Assembly: GCA_963713445.1 (NCBI GenBank)
Contig: CAVQMB010000024.1
Span: forward strand, 74,891-138,890
Direction: 5' to 3'
Length of the DNA: 64,000 nucleotides
DNA from: CAVQMB01 sp963713445
GTDB taxonomy: Bacteria > Pseudomonadota > Gammaproteobacteria > Competibacterales > Competibacteraceae
Positions 1 to 7,667 of the stretch are shown here, in pieces. The notes beneath the pieces were generated by a model. It ran no database searches. It had not been told where the DNA came from and saw nothing but the letters and a program-made list of their open reading frames with translations. Both the position numbers and the translations under genes were made by a program. Each line of letters starts with the position of its first letter. The first letter of the stretch is position 1.

Positions 1-94
1 CACCGGCGGCGTCGGTCACCGCAATCAGCATGGCACCTTTACGTGCCTGCAGCGGCTCACCGTTAACCTCGATATTAACCCATTCTTCGCTCAT
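1..94 (-). CDS. nuoG: NADH-quinone oxidoreductase subunit G (N-terminal fragment)
   Basis: Only the first 31 codons lie in the window; the gene continues past base 1. The translation begins MSEEWVNIEVNGEPLQARKG, the start of the [2Fe-2S] ferredoxin-like domain of NuoG, the large iron-sulfur subunit in the peripheral arm of complex I. The ATG is 32 bases downstream of the nuoF stop on the same strand, as expected for the nuoEFG order. Identity rests on this short N-terminus plus operon position. Confidence 0.85.
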   Translation of the reverse strand, partial: MSEEWVNIEVNGEPLQARKGAMLIAVTDAAG

Positions 95-126
95 GCTTGA
101 CCTGCTCAAGAGGTGACTGGTGACGC

Positions 127-1419
127 TCAGGCAGCCAATGGCCGGGCGCCTTCGACCATGCTGCGGCCGTGCTCGATGTAGTACTCGAACTCATGGCGGT
201 AATGCTTGAGGAAGCTGCGTACCGGCATTGCCGCCGCATCACCCAGCGCACATATAGTGCGGCCTTCGATACGCCGGGCGGCATCATCCAGCGTCTGCAG
301 ATCCTCCATCCGACCCTTGCCCTCGACGACACGGGTCAGCATTCGGTAAAGCCAACCGGTGCCTTCACGGCACGGTGTGCACTGGCCACAGGACTCGGAA
401 TAATAGAACCGGGAAATGCGACGCAGCATCTGCACCATGTCGGTGGTGTCGTCCATTATCACCACAGCGCCGGAACCCAACAGCGAACCAGCCTTGGAAA
501 CGCTGTCGTAATCCATATTGGCTTTGAGCATCAGCTCGCCCGGCAGCACCGGCACTGATGAACCACCGGGAATCACCGCTTTTAGCGGGCGTCCTTTCCA
601 GACACCACCCGCGAGACTCAGCAACTCCTTGAACGGGATACCCAAACCGACCTCAAAATTGCCAGGATTCTCGACATGCCCCGACACTGAAAAGATCTTG
701 GTTCCGCCGGCACTTTCGATACCCAGGTTCTTAAACCACGCAGCTCCCTTGCGCAGAATGGTCGGCACCGACGCCAGCGTCTCGGTGTTGTTGATCGTAG
801 TGGGTTTGCCGTACAGGCCGAAATTGGCCGGAAACGGGGGCTTGAACCGCGGTTTGCCAGGCTTCCCCTCAAGCGATTCGAGCAGGCCGGTCTCCTCGCC
901 ACAGATATACGCGCCGGCGCCCAGCGAGCTATGCAATTCAAAGCTGATACCGCTGCCGTTGATGTTCTGACCCAGCAGACCGGACTCGTAGGCCTCGCCC
1001 AAGGCCTGCTCGAAACGCTGGAAGGGGACATCCAGCCATTCCCCACGCATATAGTTATAGCCCACGGTGGCCCCCATGGCGAAACCCGCGATAGCCATAC
1101 CCTCGACCAGAGCATGGGGGTTATAGCGCAGAATGTCGCGGTCCTTGCAGGTACCGGGCTCGGACTCGTCAGAATTGCAGACAAGATACTTCTGGACTGG
1201 CTTCTGGCGCGGCATGAAGCTCCATTTAATGCCGGTCGGGAAACCCGCACCGCCGCGTCCCCGCAGTCCGGACGCCTTAACCTCGCCGATAACCTGCTCC
1301 GGCGTCATCTCGCCCGCGAGGATCCTTTTCCAGGCCTGATAACCACCGATCTTCTGGTAGGTCGCCAGCGACCACGGCTGATCATGACCCAGGGTGGCGT
1401 AGCAGACTTCGTTGGCCAT
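127..1419 (-). CDS. nuoF: NADH-quinone oxidoreductase subunit F
   Basis: NuoF is the NADH-oxidising subunit of complex I; it binds FMN, NADH and the N3 [4Fe-4S] cluster in the cytoplasmic arm. The 430-residue product has normal family length. The FMN/NADH glycine-rich stretch GRGGAGFPTG is at about residues 54-63, followed by the GAGAYICGEETGLLES signature. The cluster ligands are the Cys triad in SCGQCTPCREGT (C344, C347, C350) with a fourth at C390 in ICALGD. The gene is 3 bases from nuoE and 32 from nuoG and is surely co-transcribed. It looks intact and ordinary. Confidence 0.97.
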   Translation of the reverse strand: MANEVCYATLGHDQPWSLATYQKIGGYQAWKRILAGEMTPEQVIGEVKASGLRGRGGAGFPTGIKWSFMPRQKPVQKYLVCNSDESEPGTCKDRDILRYNPHALVEGMAIAGFAMGATVGYNYMRGEWLDVPFQRFEQALGEAYESGLLGQNINGSGISFELHSSLGAGAYICGEETGLLESLEGKPGKPRFKPPFPANFGLYGKPTTINNTETLASVPTILRKGAAWFKNLGIESAGGTKIFSVSGHVENPGNFEVGLGIPFKELLSLAGGVWKGRPLKAVIPGGSSVPVLPGELMLKANMDYDSVSKAGSLLGSGAVVIMDDTTDMVQMLRRISRFYYSESCGQCTPCREGTGWLYRMLTRVVEGKGRMEDLQTLDDAARRIEGRTICALGDAAAMPVRSFLKHYRHEFEYYIEHGRSMVEGARPLAA

Positions 1420-1422
1420 CGC

Positions 1423-1923
1423 TTACTCCAGGTTGTCCAGAATTTCGTCGACCTTCTCAGGCGTCAGATTTTCGTAGTAAACATGGTCGAGCTGCATCAT
1501 CGGTGCCGAGGCACAGGCCGCCAGACATTCTTCCTCCTCTTTCAGAAAGAATTTGCCATCGGACGTGCTCTCACCGGTCTTGATGCCGAGCTTATTTTCG
1601 ATGTAGCGACGGATCTCGTAGCCGCCACGCAACATGCAGGAGATATTGGTGCAGACCGAGATGCTATGACGGCCAACCGGCCGGGTTTCCAGCATGGAAT
1701 AGAAGGTGCCGACCTCGTACACCGCGATCGGCGGCAATTCCAGATACTCAGCGACGGCATCCATCAGTTCGGTGGTCAGGTAGCCCCCATTGTCGTGCTG
1801 CACCACCCGTAGTGCCGACAGCACGGCAGAACGCTTCTGATCCGGCGGATACTTCGCCAGCCAGTGATCGATTTCCGCGCGGGCGTGCTCGGAAAGCACG
1901 TTCTTGCTGTCCACATCACTCAT
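1423..1923 (-). CDS. nuoE: NADH-quinone oxidoreductase subunit E
   Basis: NuoE is the 24-kDa-type subunit that carries the N1a [2Fe-2S] cluster next to the FMN of NuoF. The 166-residue protein has an N-terminal helical part and a thioredoxin-like C-terminal domain. The four cluster cysteines are visible in two pairs, CTNISC and CLAAC. The start ATG overlaps the last base of the nuoD stop, which implies translational coupling. Confidence 0.96.
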   Translation of the reverse strand: MSDVDSKNVLSEHARAEIDHWLAKYPPDQKRSAVLSALRVVQHDNGGYLTTELMDAVAEYLELPPIAVYEVGTFYSMLETRPVGRHSISVCTNISCMLRGGYEIRRYIENKLGIKTGESTSDGKFFLKEEEECLAACASAPMMQLDHVYYENLTPEKVDEILDNLE

Positions 1924-3176
1924 CAGCGATCGATCTCCCCGAACACAATATCCTGGGTTCCGATGATGGCCACCACGTCGGCCAACATATGACCCTGGGC
2001 CATCTCATTCATCGCGGCCAGATGGGCGAAACCGGGGGCGCGCACCTTGACCCGGTAAGGCTTGTTAGCACCGTCGGAAATCAAGTAAACGCCGTACTCG
2101 CCCTTAGGGTGCTCGATGGCCGCGTATACCTCGCCTTCCGGCACGCAATAACCTTCGGTGAACAGCTTGAAGTGGTTGATCAGGCCCTCCATGTCGCGCT
2201 TCATGACCTCGCGACGCGGTGGATTGACCTTAGGGTCGTTCAACAACACCGGCCCGGCATTGTTCCGCAGCCAGTCGACGCACTGCCGGATAATGCGGTT
2301 GGACTGGCGCATCTCTTCGATCCGTACCAGGTAGCGATCATAGCAGTCGCCGTTGGCGCCGACCGGGATGTCAAAGTCGACCCGATCGTACACTTCGTAG
2401 GGCTGCTTCTTGCGTAGATCCCACTCGATGCCGGAACCACGCAGCATGGGGCCGGAAAAGCCCAGTTGCAGCGCCCGCTCCGGACTGACCACACCGATCC
2501 CGACAGTGCGCTGCTTCCAGATGCGGTTCTCGGTCAGCAGTGTCTCGTATTCGTCCACCCGCTGTGGGAACCGCTCGCTGAAGGCCTCGATAAAATCGAG
2601 CAGCGATCCCTGCCGGTCCCGGTTGATCTCGGCGATTTCACGCTCATCGCGATACTGCGATGGCTGATAGCGCGGCATGCTGTCCGGCAGATCGCGGTGG
2701 ACCCCGCCCGGGCGATAATAGGTTGCGTGCATACGCGCCCCGGACACCGCCTCGTAGACGTCCATAAGGTCCTCGCGCTCACGAAACGCATACAGGAACA
2801 CGGTCATGGCCCCGATGTCGAGCGCGTGCGAACCGATCCACATTAGGTGGTTCAAGATGCGGGTGATCTCATCGAACAGCACCCGAATGTACTGTGCCCG
2901 CAGCGGCGGCTCGATACCCAGCAGTTTCTCGATGGCCAGCACGTAGCCGTGTTCATTGCACATCATCGAAACGTAATCGAGCCGGTCCATGTAGCCGATG
3001 GTCTGATTGAACGGCTTGCTCTCGGCGAGTTTTTCGGTGCCGCGGTGGAGCAACCCGATATGGGGATCAGCCCGCTGGATCACCTCACCGTCCATTTCCA
3101 ATACCAGGCGCAGTACGCCATGGGCCGCCGGGTGCTGAGGACCAAAATTAAGCGTGTAGTTGCGAATTTCAGGCAT
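1923..3176 (-). CDS. nuoD: NADH-quinone oxidoreductase subunit D
   Basis: NuoD is the 49-kDa-type subunit that forms the quinone-binding cavity with NuoB; it derives from the large subunit of NiFe hydrogenases. The 417 residues match the stand-alone form rather than the fused NuoCD of enterobacteria. Diagnostic stretches are FGPQHPAAHGVLR near the N-terminus, IGLLHRGTEKL, MWIGSHALDIGAMT, and the C-terminal DIVFGEIDR. It overlaps nuoC by 8 bases and nuoE by one. Confidence 0.97.
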   Translation of the reverse strand: MPEIRNYTLNFGPQHPAAHGVLRLVLEMDGEVIQRADPHIGLLHRGTEKLAESKPFNQTIGYMDRLDYVSMMCNEHGYVLAIEKLLGIEPPLRAQYIRVLFDEITRILNHLMWIGSHALDIGAMTVFLYAFREREDLMDVYEAVSGARMHATYYRPGGVHRDLPDSMPRYQPSQYRDEREIAEINRDRQGSLLDFIEAFSERFPQRVDEYETLLTENRIWKQRTVGIGVVSPERALQLGFSGPMLRGSGIEWDLRKKQPYEVYDRVDFDIPVGANGDCYDRYLVRIEEMRQSNRIIRQCVDWLRNNAGPVLLNDPKVNPPRREVMKRDMEGLINHFKLFTEGYCVPEGEVYAAIEHPKGEYGVYLISDGANKPYRVKVRAPGFAHLAAMNEMAQGHMLADVVAIIGTQDIVFGEIDR

Positions 3177-3897
3177 TTCCGGCGCCCTCCTCCTGATCGC
3201 TTCCCAGATAGCGGAAATCGTCGCGGATTACGCGCGGCACCAGTGCCCTGGCCTCGATGCTGACCGGCTGGTACACCACCCGGCCTTGTTCCGGGTCGTA
3301 ACGCATTTCGACATTGCCAATCAGAGGGAAGTCCTTGCGGAAGGGATGACCGACAAAGCCGTAATCAGTCAGAATCCGACGCAGATCGGGATGCCCTTCG
3401 AACACGATGCCAAACAGATCGAACGCCTCACGTTCGTACCAGGTGGCAGAATTCCAGATGTCGACGACTGAAGGCACCACCGGCAGCTCATCATCGGGGG
3501 CATACACCCTGACCCGGAGACGCTGGTTGCGGGCGATTGACTGAAGCTGATATACAGCGGCGAAACGGCGCGCGCGGTCGGCCTCTTCGCCCAGTCGGCG
3601 GACCACGTCGCCGGCACGGCCACTGGTCGTTGGTTCAACCGCCCGACTGAATCCGGTGAACGTGGTTGTCTCGGTCGCCCACTCGATCTTGCCATAGGCA
3701 GCGTAATCGACACCGGCAACATCCATCAACTGCTCGAAGTCGAACTCGGCTTCGTCGCGCAGCGCAGTCAAAACCTCGAGCGCTCGATCAGCCGGGACTT
3801 CCACCGTCACCTGGCCACGGTCCAGGGTGCTGGCCGCGAGGGCTTCGCCGAAGCGTTCACGCAACTGCTCTAGCAGCGACTCGACTGATTGACTCAT
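3169..3897 (-). CDS. nuoC: NADH-quinone oxidoreductase subunit C
   Basis: NuoC is the 30-kDa-type subunit of the complex I connecting module. I place the start at MSQSVESLLEQLRERF (242 residues). An in-frame upstream start would add 46 residues that lie inside nuoB read in another frame and look nothing like the family. The family signature is in the block WYEREAFDLFGI, followed by HPDLRRILTDYGF and HPFRKDFP. The gene sits 10 bases from the nuoB stop. Confidence 0.95.
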   Translation of the reverse strand: MSQSVESLLEQLRERFGEALAASTLDRGQVTVEVPADRALEVLTALRDEAEFDFEQLMDVAGVDYAAYGKIEWATETTTFTGFSRAVEPTTSGRAGDVVRRLGEEADRARRFAAVYQLQSIARNQRLRVRVYAPDDELPVVPSVVDIWNSATWYEREAFDLFGIVFEGHPDLRRILTDYGFVGHPFRKDFPLIGNVEMRYDPEQGRVVYQPVSIEARALVPRVIRDDFRYLGSDQEEGAGNA

Positions 3898-3907
3898 GTC
3901 GCTCACC

Positions 3908-4384
3908 TCAGCGGGCAATAGTGTTGGTGCGCCGGATCTTGTTCTGCAACTGTATGATGCCGTACAGCAGGGCTTCTGCGGTTGGCGGACACCCTGGCAC
4001 GTAAATATCCACCGGCACAATACGGTCGCAGCCACGCACCACCGAGTATGAATAGTGGTAGTAACCGCCGCCGTTGGCGCAGGAACCCATCGAAATCACC
4101 CAACGCGGCTCGGCCATCTGATCGTATACCTTGCGCAACGCCGGGGCCATTTTGTTAACCAAGGTGCCGGCCACAATCATGACATCTGACTGTCGTGGGC
4201 TGGGCCGGAATACCACGCCGAATCGGTCCAGATCATAGCGGGCGGCCCCGGCATGCATCATCTCGACCGCACAGCAGGCCAACCCGAAGGTCATTGGCCA
4301 CATCGAGCCGGTTCGGGCCCAGTTGATCAACTTGTCCGCTGTCGTGGTGACAACGCCTTTTTCCAGGATGCCCTCTATTCCCAT
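3908..4384 (-). CDS. nuoB: NADH-quinone oxidoreductase subunit B
   Basis: NuoB (PSST type) carries cluster N2, the last iron-sulfur cluster before quinone. The 158-residue protein has the tandem-Cys segment in FGLACCAVEMM, a third Cys in SMGSCANGGGYYHYS, and the fourth in YVPGCPPTAEALL, which together are the N2 ligands. It overlaps the end of nuoA by 10 bases. Confidence 0.97.
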   Translation of the reverse strand: MGIEGILEKGVVTTTADKLINWARTGSMWPMTFGLACCAVEMMHAGAARYDLDRFGVVFRPSPRQSDVMIVAGTLVNKMAPALRKVYDQMAEPRWVISMGSCANGGGYYHYSYSVVRGCDRIVPVDIYVPGCPPTAEALLYGIIQLQNKIRRTNTIAR

Positions 4385-4731
4385 TCCAGCGCCCCCTTAT
4401 TCCACTCATAAATAAACCCGACCACCAGTATGCCCAGGAACAGAGCCATGGCCAGGAACCCGAACAAGCCGATATGTTTCAGCGAGACCGCCCAGGGGAA
4501 GAGGAAGGCTATTTCCAGGTCGAAAATAATAAAGAGGATAGCGACCAGGTAATAACGGACGTCGAATTTCATACGCGAATCTTCGAAGGCTTCGAAGCCG
4601 CACTCGTACGGTGAGAGTTTTTCGTTGTCGGGCCGACTTGGTGACAGTGCGAAGCCAACAGTAAGCAGTATAAATCCCACTGCGACAGCAATAACCACGA
4701 AAATCAGCACAGGAAGATAATTCTCAAGCAT
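4375..4731 (-). CDS. nuoA: NADH-quinone oxidoreductase subunit A
   Basis: NuoA is a small three-helix membrane subunit at the junction of the two complex I arms. The 118 residues show three hydrophobic segments and the conserved acidic loop around SPYECGFEAFEDSRMKFD, whose Cys marks the quinone-cavity loop. It is the first gene of the nuo operon and begins 208 bases downstream of tRNA-Leu on the same strand. That leader holds a perfect hairpin at 4912-4933; I see no convincing promoter. Confidence 0.95.
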   Translation of the reverse strand: MLENYLPVLIFVVIAVAVGFILLTVGFALSPSRPDNEKLSPYECGFEAFEDSRMKFDVRYYLVAILFIIFDLEIAFLFPWAVSLKHIGLFGFLAMALFLGILVVGFIYEWNKGALEWE

Positions 4732-4911
4732 AACCAGGCTCTCTCAAAGCGTCAGCGCGATGACACCTGCCGCTGACGGCAGGCGCCTGGGAACAACCGC
4801 GCGGATCAGGCAAACACGCTGAGGAACGTTGCGATGCCATTCTATTGCACCGCACCATCACCCCATGTGACAGCATGTGACTTGCTGCTATTCCTTATTA
4901 CATCCACGCCG

Positions 4912-4933
4912 CAAAGCACTATCCAGTGCTTTG
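4912..4933 (-). other. perfect hairpin 3' of tRNA-Leu, ahead of nuoA
   Basis: A 9-bp perfect inverted repeat with a four-base loop lies 6 bases past the CCA end of tRNA-Leu, read on the minus strand. No T-tract follows, so it is not a standard intrinsic terminator. It could protect or process the tRNA 3' end or lower read-through into nuo. The structure is seen in sequence; its function is inferred. Confidence 0.5.
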
Positions 4934-4939
4934 GAAATT

Positions 4940-5024
4940 TGGTGCCGATGGCCGGACTCGAACCGGCACGGCTTACGCCACTACCCCCTCAAGATAGCGT
5001 GTCTACCAGTTCCACCACATCGGC
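4940..5024 (-). tRNA. tRNA-Leu (anticodon GAG)
   Basis: The 85-base class II tRNA has an acceptor stem that pairs perfectly (GCCGATG with CATCGGC), discriminator A and an encoded CCA. The D arm is TGGTGGAACTGGTAGACACG, and the anticodon loop TTGAGGG reads GAG (bases 4988-4990). A variable arm and the T loop GGTTCGAGTCC are present. It starts 10 bases after the secG stop on the same strand, so it is probably made from the tpiA-secG transcript. The tpiA-secG-tRNA-Leu-nuo order is seen in several gammaproteobacteria. Confidence 0.97.
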
Positions 5025-5034
5025 AAAAACGACC

Positions 5035-5430
5035 TTACTGCTGCGGCACCTTGGGTACATCAGACGGTGCCTTCGCAGGCTGGGCTGGTGCAGCAGGTGT
5101 CGTCGGTTTCGCAGGCGCTGCACTCTTCTGCTCTTTAGGCGCGGTCTGCTGTGGGACCGGCGCAGAAGCACCGCCCTGAATTACGCTAGCCGGCCCTTGC
5201 GACTGCGTAGCAAAATAACCCAACACCATGCTGGTAATGAAAAAACCTGCAGCGAGGGCACCGGTGGTCCGGCTCATAAATGATGCCGAACCACGCGCCC
5301 CGAAAACGGTCGCCGAGGCACCCCCACCGAAACCGCTACCTGCATCCGCGCCCTTGCCCTGTTGGATCAGGATGAGCCCAATCAGCGCGAGCGCGATAAG
5401 AATATGCAACACCAAAAATATTGTATGCAT
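5035..5430 (-). CDS. secG: preprotein translocase subunit SecG
   Basis: SecG assists SecYEG-mediated protein export in the inner membrane. The 131-residue product has a first membrane helix at about residues 3-22, the conserved cytoplasmic loop LIQQGKGADAGSGFGGG, and the FGARGSASFMSRTT segment before the second helix. The last 50 residues are a Pro/Ala/Lys/Gln-rich tail, longer than the core domain and typical of proteobacterial SecG. It follows tpiA by 3 bases. Confidence 0.95.
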   Translation of the reverse strand: MHTIFLVLHILIALALIGLILIQQGKGADAGSGFGGGASATVFGARGSASFMSRTTGALAAGFFITSMVLGYFATQSQGPASVIQGGASAPVPQQTAPKEQKSAAPAKPTTPAAPAQPAKAPSDVPKVPQQ

Positions 5431-5433
5431 GAA

Positions 5434-6219
5434 TTAAACGCTATGGCCGGCGGCCTGTGCAATAGCCAGAAATTCCGCCGCATTCAGCGACGCCCCACCG
5501 ATCAGGCCGCCGTCGATATCCGGCATGGCAAAGAGCGCCGCCGCGTTTGCGGCTTTGACGCTGCCTCCATACAGAAGGCGTATCGAGCGCGCTATTCTAA
5601 CATCATGTTCTGCAATCATGCTACGAATGAATGCGTGAACTGATTGGACCTGCTCAGGGTTGGCGCTGCGGCCGGTGCCAATGGCCCACACCGGCTCGTA
5701 GGCAACGACAGCGCCGTCCAATCCCTCGACGCCTGTCGCTTCCAAGACCACAGCTAGCTGCCTGGCAATGACCTCTTCGGTCAGCGACTGTTGCCGCTCC
5801 GCCAGTGACTCCCCAACACACAGAATAGGCCGCAGCCCGGCTGCCCGCGCGGCGACAAACTTGCCCGCCACCACAGCATCGCTCTCACCGTACAACGCGC
5901 GTCGTTCGGAATGCCCGACCAGCACATAGCGACAATCGAAATCGGCCAACATGGCGCCGGCCACTTCTCCGGTATAGGCGCCCTCCGCATGCTCCGATAA
6001 ATTCTGCCCACCCCAGGCGACGGCGCTGCCAGCCAGTCGCGCCGCTGCCTCGGGCAGGTATACGTAGGGCGGCAACACCACCAGTTCAACGCCGCTCAGC
6101 GTGGCGGCACCGGCCCGCACATCATCCAGCAGCGCGCAGGCTCCGTTCAGCGTGCCATTCATCTTCCAGTTGCCAGCGACTAGAGGCTGTCTCAAGGGCG
6201 TCTCCTCCGCGTTGCTCAT
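5434..6219 (-). CDS. tpiA: triosephosphate isomerase
   Basis: The enzyme interconverts glyceraldehyde 3-phosphate and dihydroxyacetone phosphate. The 261-residue TIM barrel shows the substrate Lys in GNWKMNG, catalytic His in YVLVGHSERR, catalytic Glu in AYEPVWAIGTG (with the flexible loop), and the phosphate-binding LLYGGSVKAANAA and GGLIGGASL. The start overlaps the glmM stop by 4 bases (ATGA). Confidence 0.97.
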   Translation of the reverse strand: MSNAEETPLRQPLVAGNWKMNGTLNGACALLDDVRAGAATLSGVELVVLPPYVYLPEAAARLAGSAVAWGGQNLSEHAEGAYTGEVAGAMLADFDCRYVLVGHSERRALYGESDAVVAGKFVAARAAGLRPILCVGESLAERQQSLTEEVIARQLAVVLEATGVEGLDGAVVAYEPVWAIGTGRSANPEQVQSVHAFIRSMIAEHDVRIARSIRLLYGGSVKAANAAALFAMPDIDGGLIGGASLNAAEFLAIAQAAGHSV

Positions 6220-7559
6220 GCCGCTACCGCCTGAGCAACGATCGACGCCAGGTCTTCGGCCAGAGTAGTTACCAGGGCTGCATCATAACCCTCCACCATC
6301 ACCCGGATCACCGGCTCGGTTCCTGAGGGTCGCAGCAAAACCCGTCCCTGCGTTCCGAGTTGCCCCCGGATCTCGCGCAACGCCGTTTGAACCAGAACCG
6401 ACTGGGCCAGATCGACATTGCGGGCAAACGGGACGTTCACCATATGCTGAGGATACTTCCGCATGCCCGTGCGCAGATCAGCCAGGCTACGGCCACTCTG
6501 GCTGACGGCAGTCAGCACCTGCAGGGCCGCGATAACACCGTCACCTGTGGTGGTTTTATCAAGACAGATCAGATGGCCGCAGCTTTCCCCGCCCAGCAGC
6601 AAGCCGTCGGCCAACAGTCGCTCGAGAATATAGCGGTCACCGACTTTGACCCGCTGCAACCCGACCCCAAGCTGATCGAGTGCTAACTCCAGTCCCAGGT
6701 TACTCATCTGGGTGCCGACCACCGCTGCATGCCGTTCACCATTATCCAGTCGATGTCGGGTGATGACATACAGAAGTTCATCTCCATCGACCAGCGCACC
6801 GTGCTCGTCAACCATGATGACACGGTCGCCGTCGCCGTCAAAAGCAATGCCGAGATGGGCACGCTGCGCGACGACAGCAGCGGCCAGCGCCGCCGGCTGG
6901 GTGGAACCGCAATCAAGATTGATGTTGAATCCGTCCGGCTTCACGCCCAGCGGAATCACGTCCGCTCCAAGTTCAGCAAAAACATTCGGTGCTATGTGAT
7001 AGGTCGCGCCGTTGGCGCAATCCACTACCAGTCGCAAACCGTTTAGCGTCAGCTGACCCGGCACGGTGCTCTTGCAGAATTCGATATAGCGGCCGGCTGC
7101 ATCCACGATCCGCTCGGCCTTGCCCAGTTCTGCCGCCGGCACCGTGGCCAACGGTTCAGCCAGCAAGCCTTCGATGCGGCTCTCAAGCGCGTCTTCCAGC
7201 TTGCTGCCGGCGTGGGAAAAGAACTTGAGGCCATTGTCGTAATACGGATTGTGTGAGGCGCTTATGACGATACCAGCGCTCGCGCGCAGCGTACGGGTCA
7301 GATAGGCAATACCGGGAGTCGGCATGGGTCCCAGCAGGGCGATATCCAGGCCCGCGGCTGACAATCCAGCCTCCAACGCCGATTCAAACATATAGCCGGA
7401 TATCCGGGTGTCCTTGCCGATGAGGACCTTGTTTCGGCCCCGCTGGCGCAGTGCACGACCGGCAGCCCACCCCAGGCGCAGCATGAAGTCAGGTGTGATC
7501 GGACTCTCACCGACCCGCCCGCGAATGCCATCCGTGCCGAAATAGCGTCGCTGCCCCAT
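6216..7559 (-). CDS. glmM: phosphoglucosamine mutase
   Basis: GlmM converts glucosamine 6-phosphate to glucosamine 1-phosphate for peptidoglycan and LPS precursors. I start at MGQRRYFGTDGIRG (447 residues), which has a GGGGGT ribosome site 4 bases upstream; a start 27 bases further out is possible but not conserved. The phosphoserine loop ISASHNPYYDNG, the metal loop FDGDGDRVI, the sugar loop GGESCGH and the phosphate loop LRPSGTEPVIRVM are intact. An intrinsic terminator separates it from ftsH, so it probably has its own promoter in the 7560-7605 stretch, which I cannot identify. Confidence 0.96.
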   Translation of the reverse strand: MGQRRYFGTDGIRGRVGESPITPDFMLRLGWAAGRALRQRGRNKVLIGKDTRISGYMFESALEAGLSAAGLDIALLGPMPTPGIAYLTRTLRASAGIVISASHNPYYDNGLKFFSHAGSKLEDALESRIEGLLAEPLATVPAAELGKAERIVDAAGRYIEFCKSTVPGQLTLNGLRLVVDCANGATYHIAPNVFAELGADVIPLGVKPDGFNINLDCGSTQPAALAAAVVAQRAHLGIAFDGDGDRVIMVDEHGALVDGDELLYVITRHRLDNGERHAAVVGTQMSNLGLELALDQLGVGLQRVKVGDRYILERLLADGLLLGGESCGHLICLDKTTTGDGVIAALQVLTAVSQSGRSLADLRTGMRKYPQHMVNVPFARNVDLAQSVLVQTALREIRGQLGTQGRVLLRPSGTEPVIRVMVEGYDAALVTTLAEDLASIVAQAVAA

Positions 7560-7605
7560 ACTACCCCCAAAAGAAACCGCCCGCACCGGGCTCCAGCGGC
7601 AGCGT

Positions 7606-7642
7606 AAAAAAAAACACCTCCCCCTGCAAGCAGGAGGAAGTG
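7606..7642 (-). terminator. intrinsic terminator after ftsH
   Basis: Read on the minus strand, a 12-bp stem (arms 7631-7642 and 7615-7626, two G-U pairs) with a CTTG loop is followed at once by nine T residues (bases 7606-7614). This is a textbook rho-independent terminator placed 26 bases past the ftsH stop. It splits ftsH from glmM-tpiA-secG-tRNA-nuo. Confidence 0.9.
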
Positions 7643-7667
7643 TCGCGCTGTTTGCGGTCTAGTGCGT

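Noticed and set aside
169..558. Plus-strand open frames of 60-380 residues opposite nuo, ftsH, rlmM and dpp genes
   Set aside because: They lie antisense to genes with clear family motifs, lack ribosome sites and have no recognisable domains; long antisense frames are expected in GC-rich DNA.
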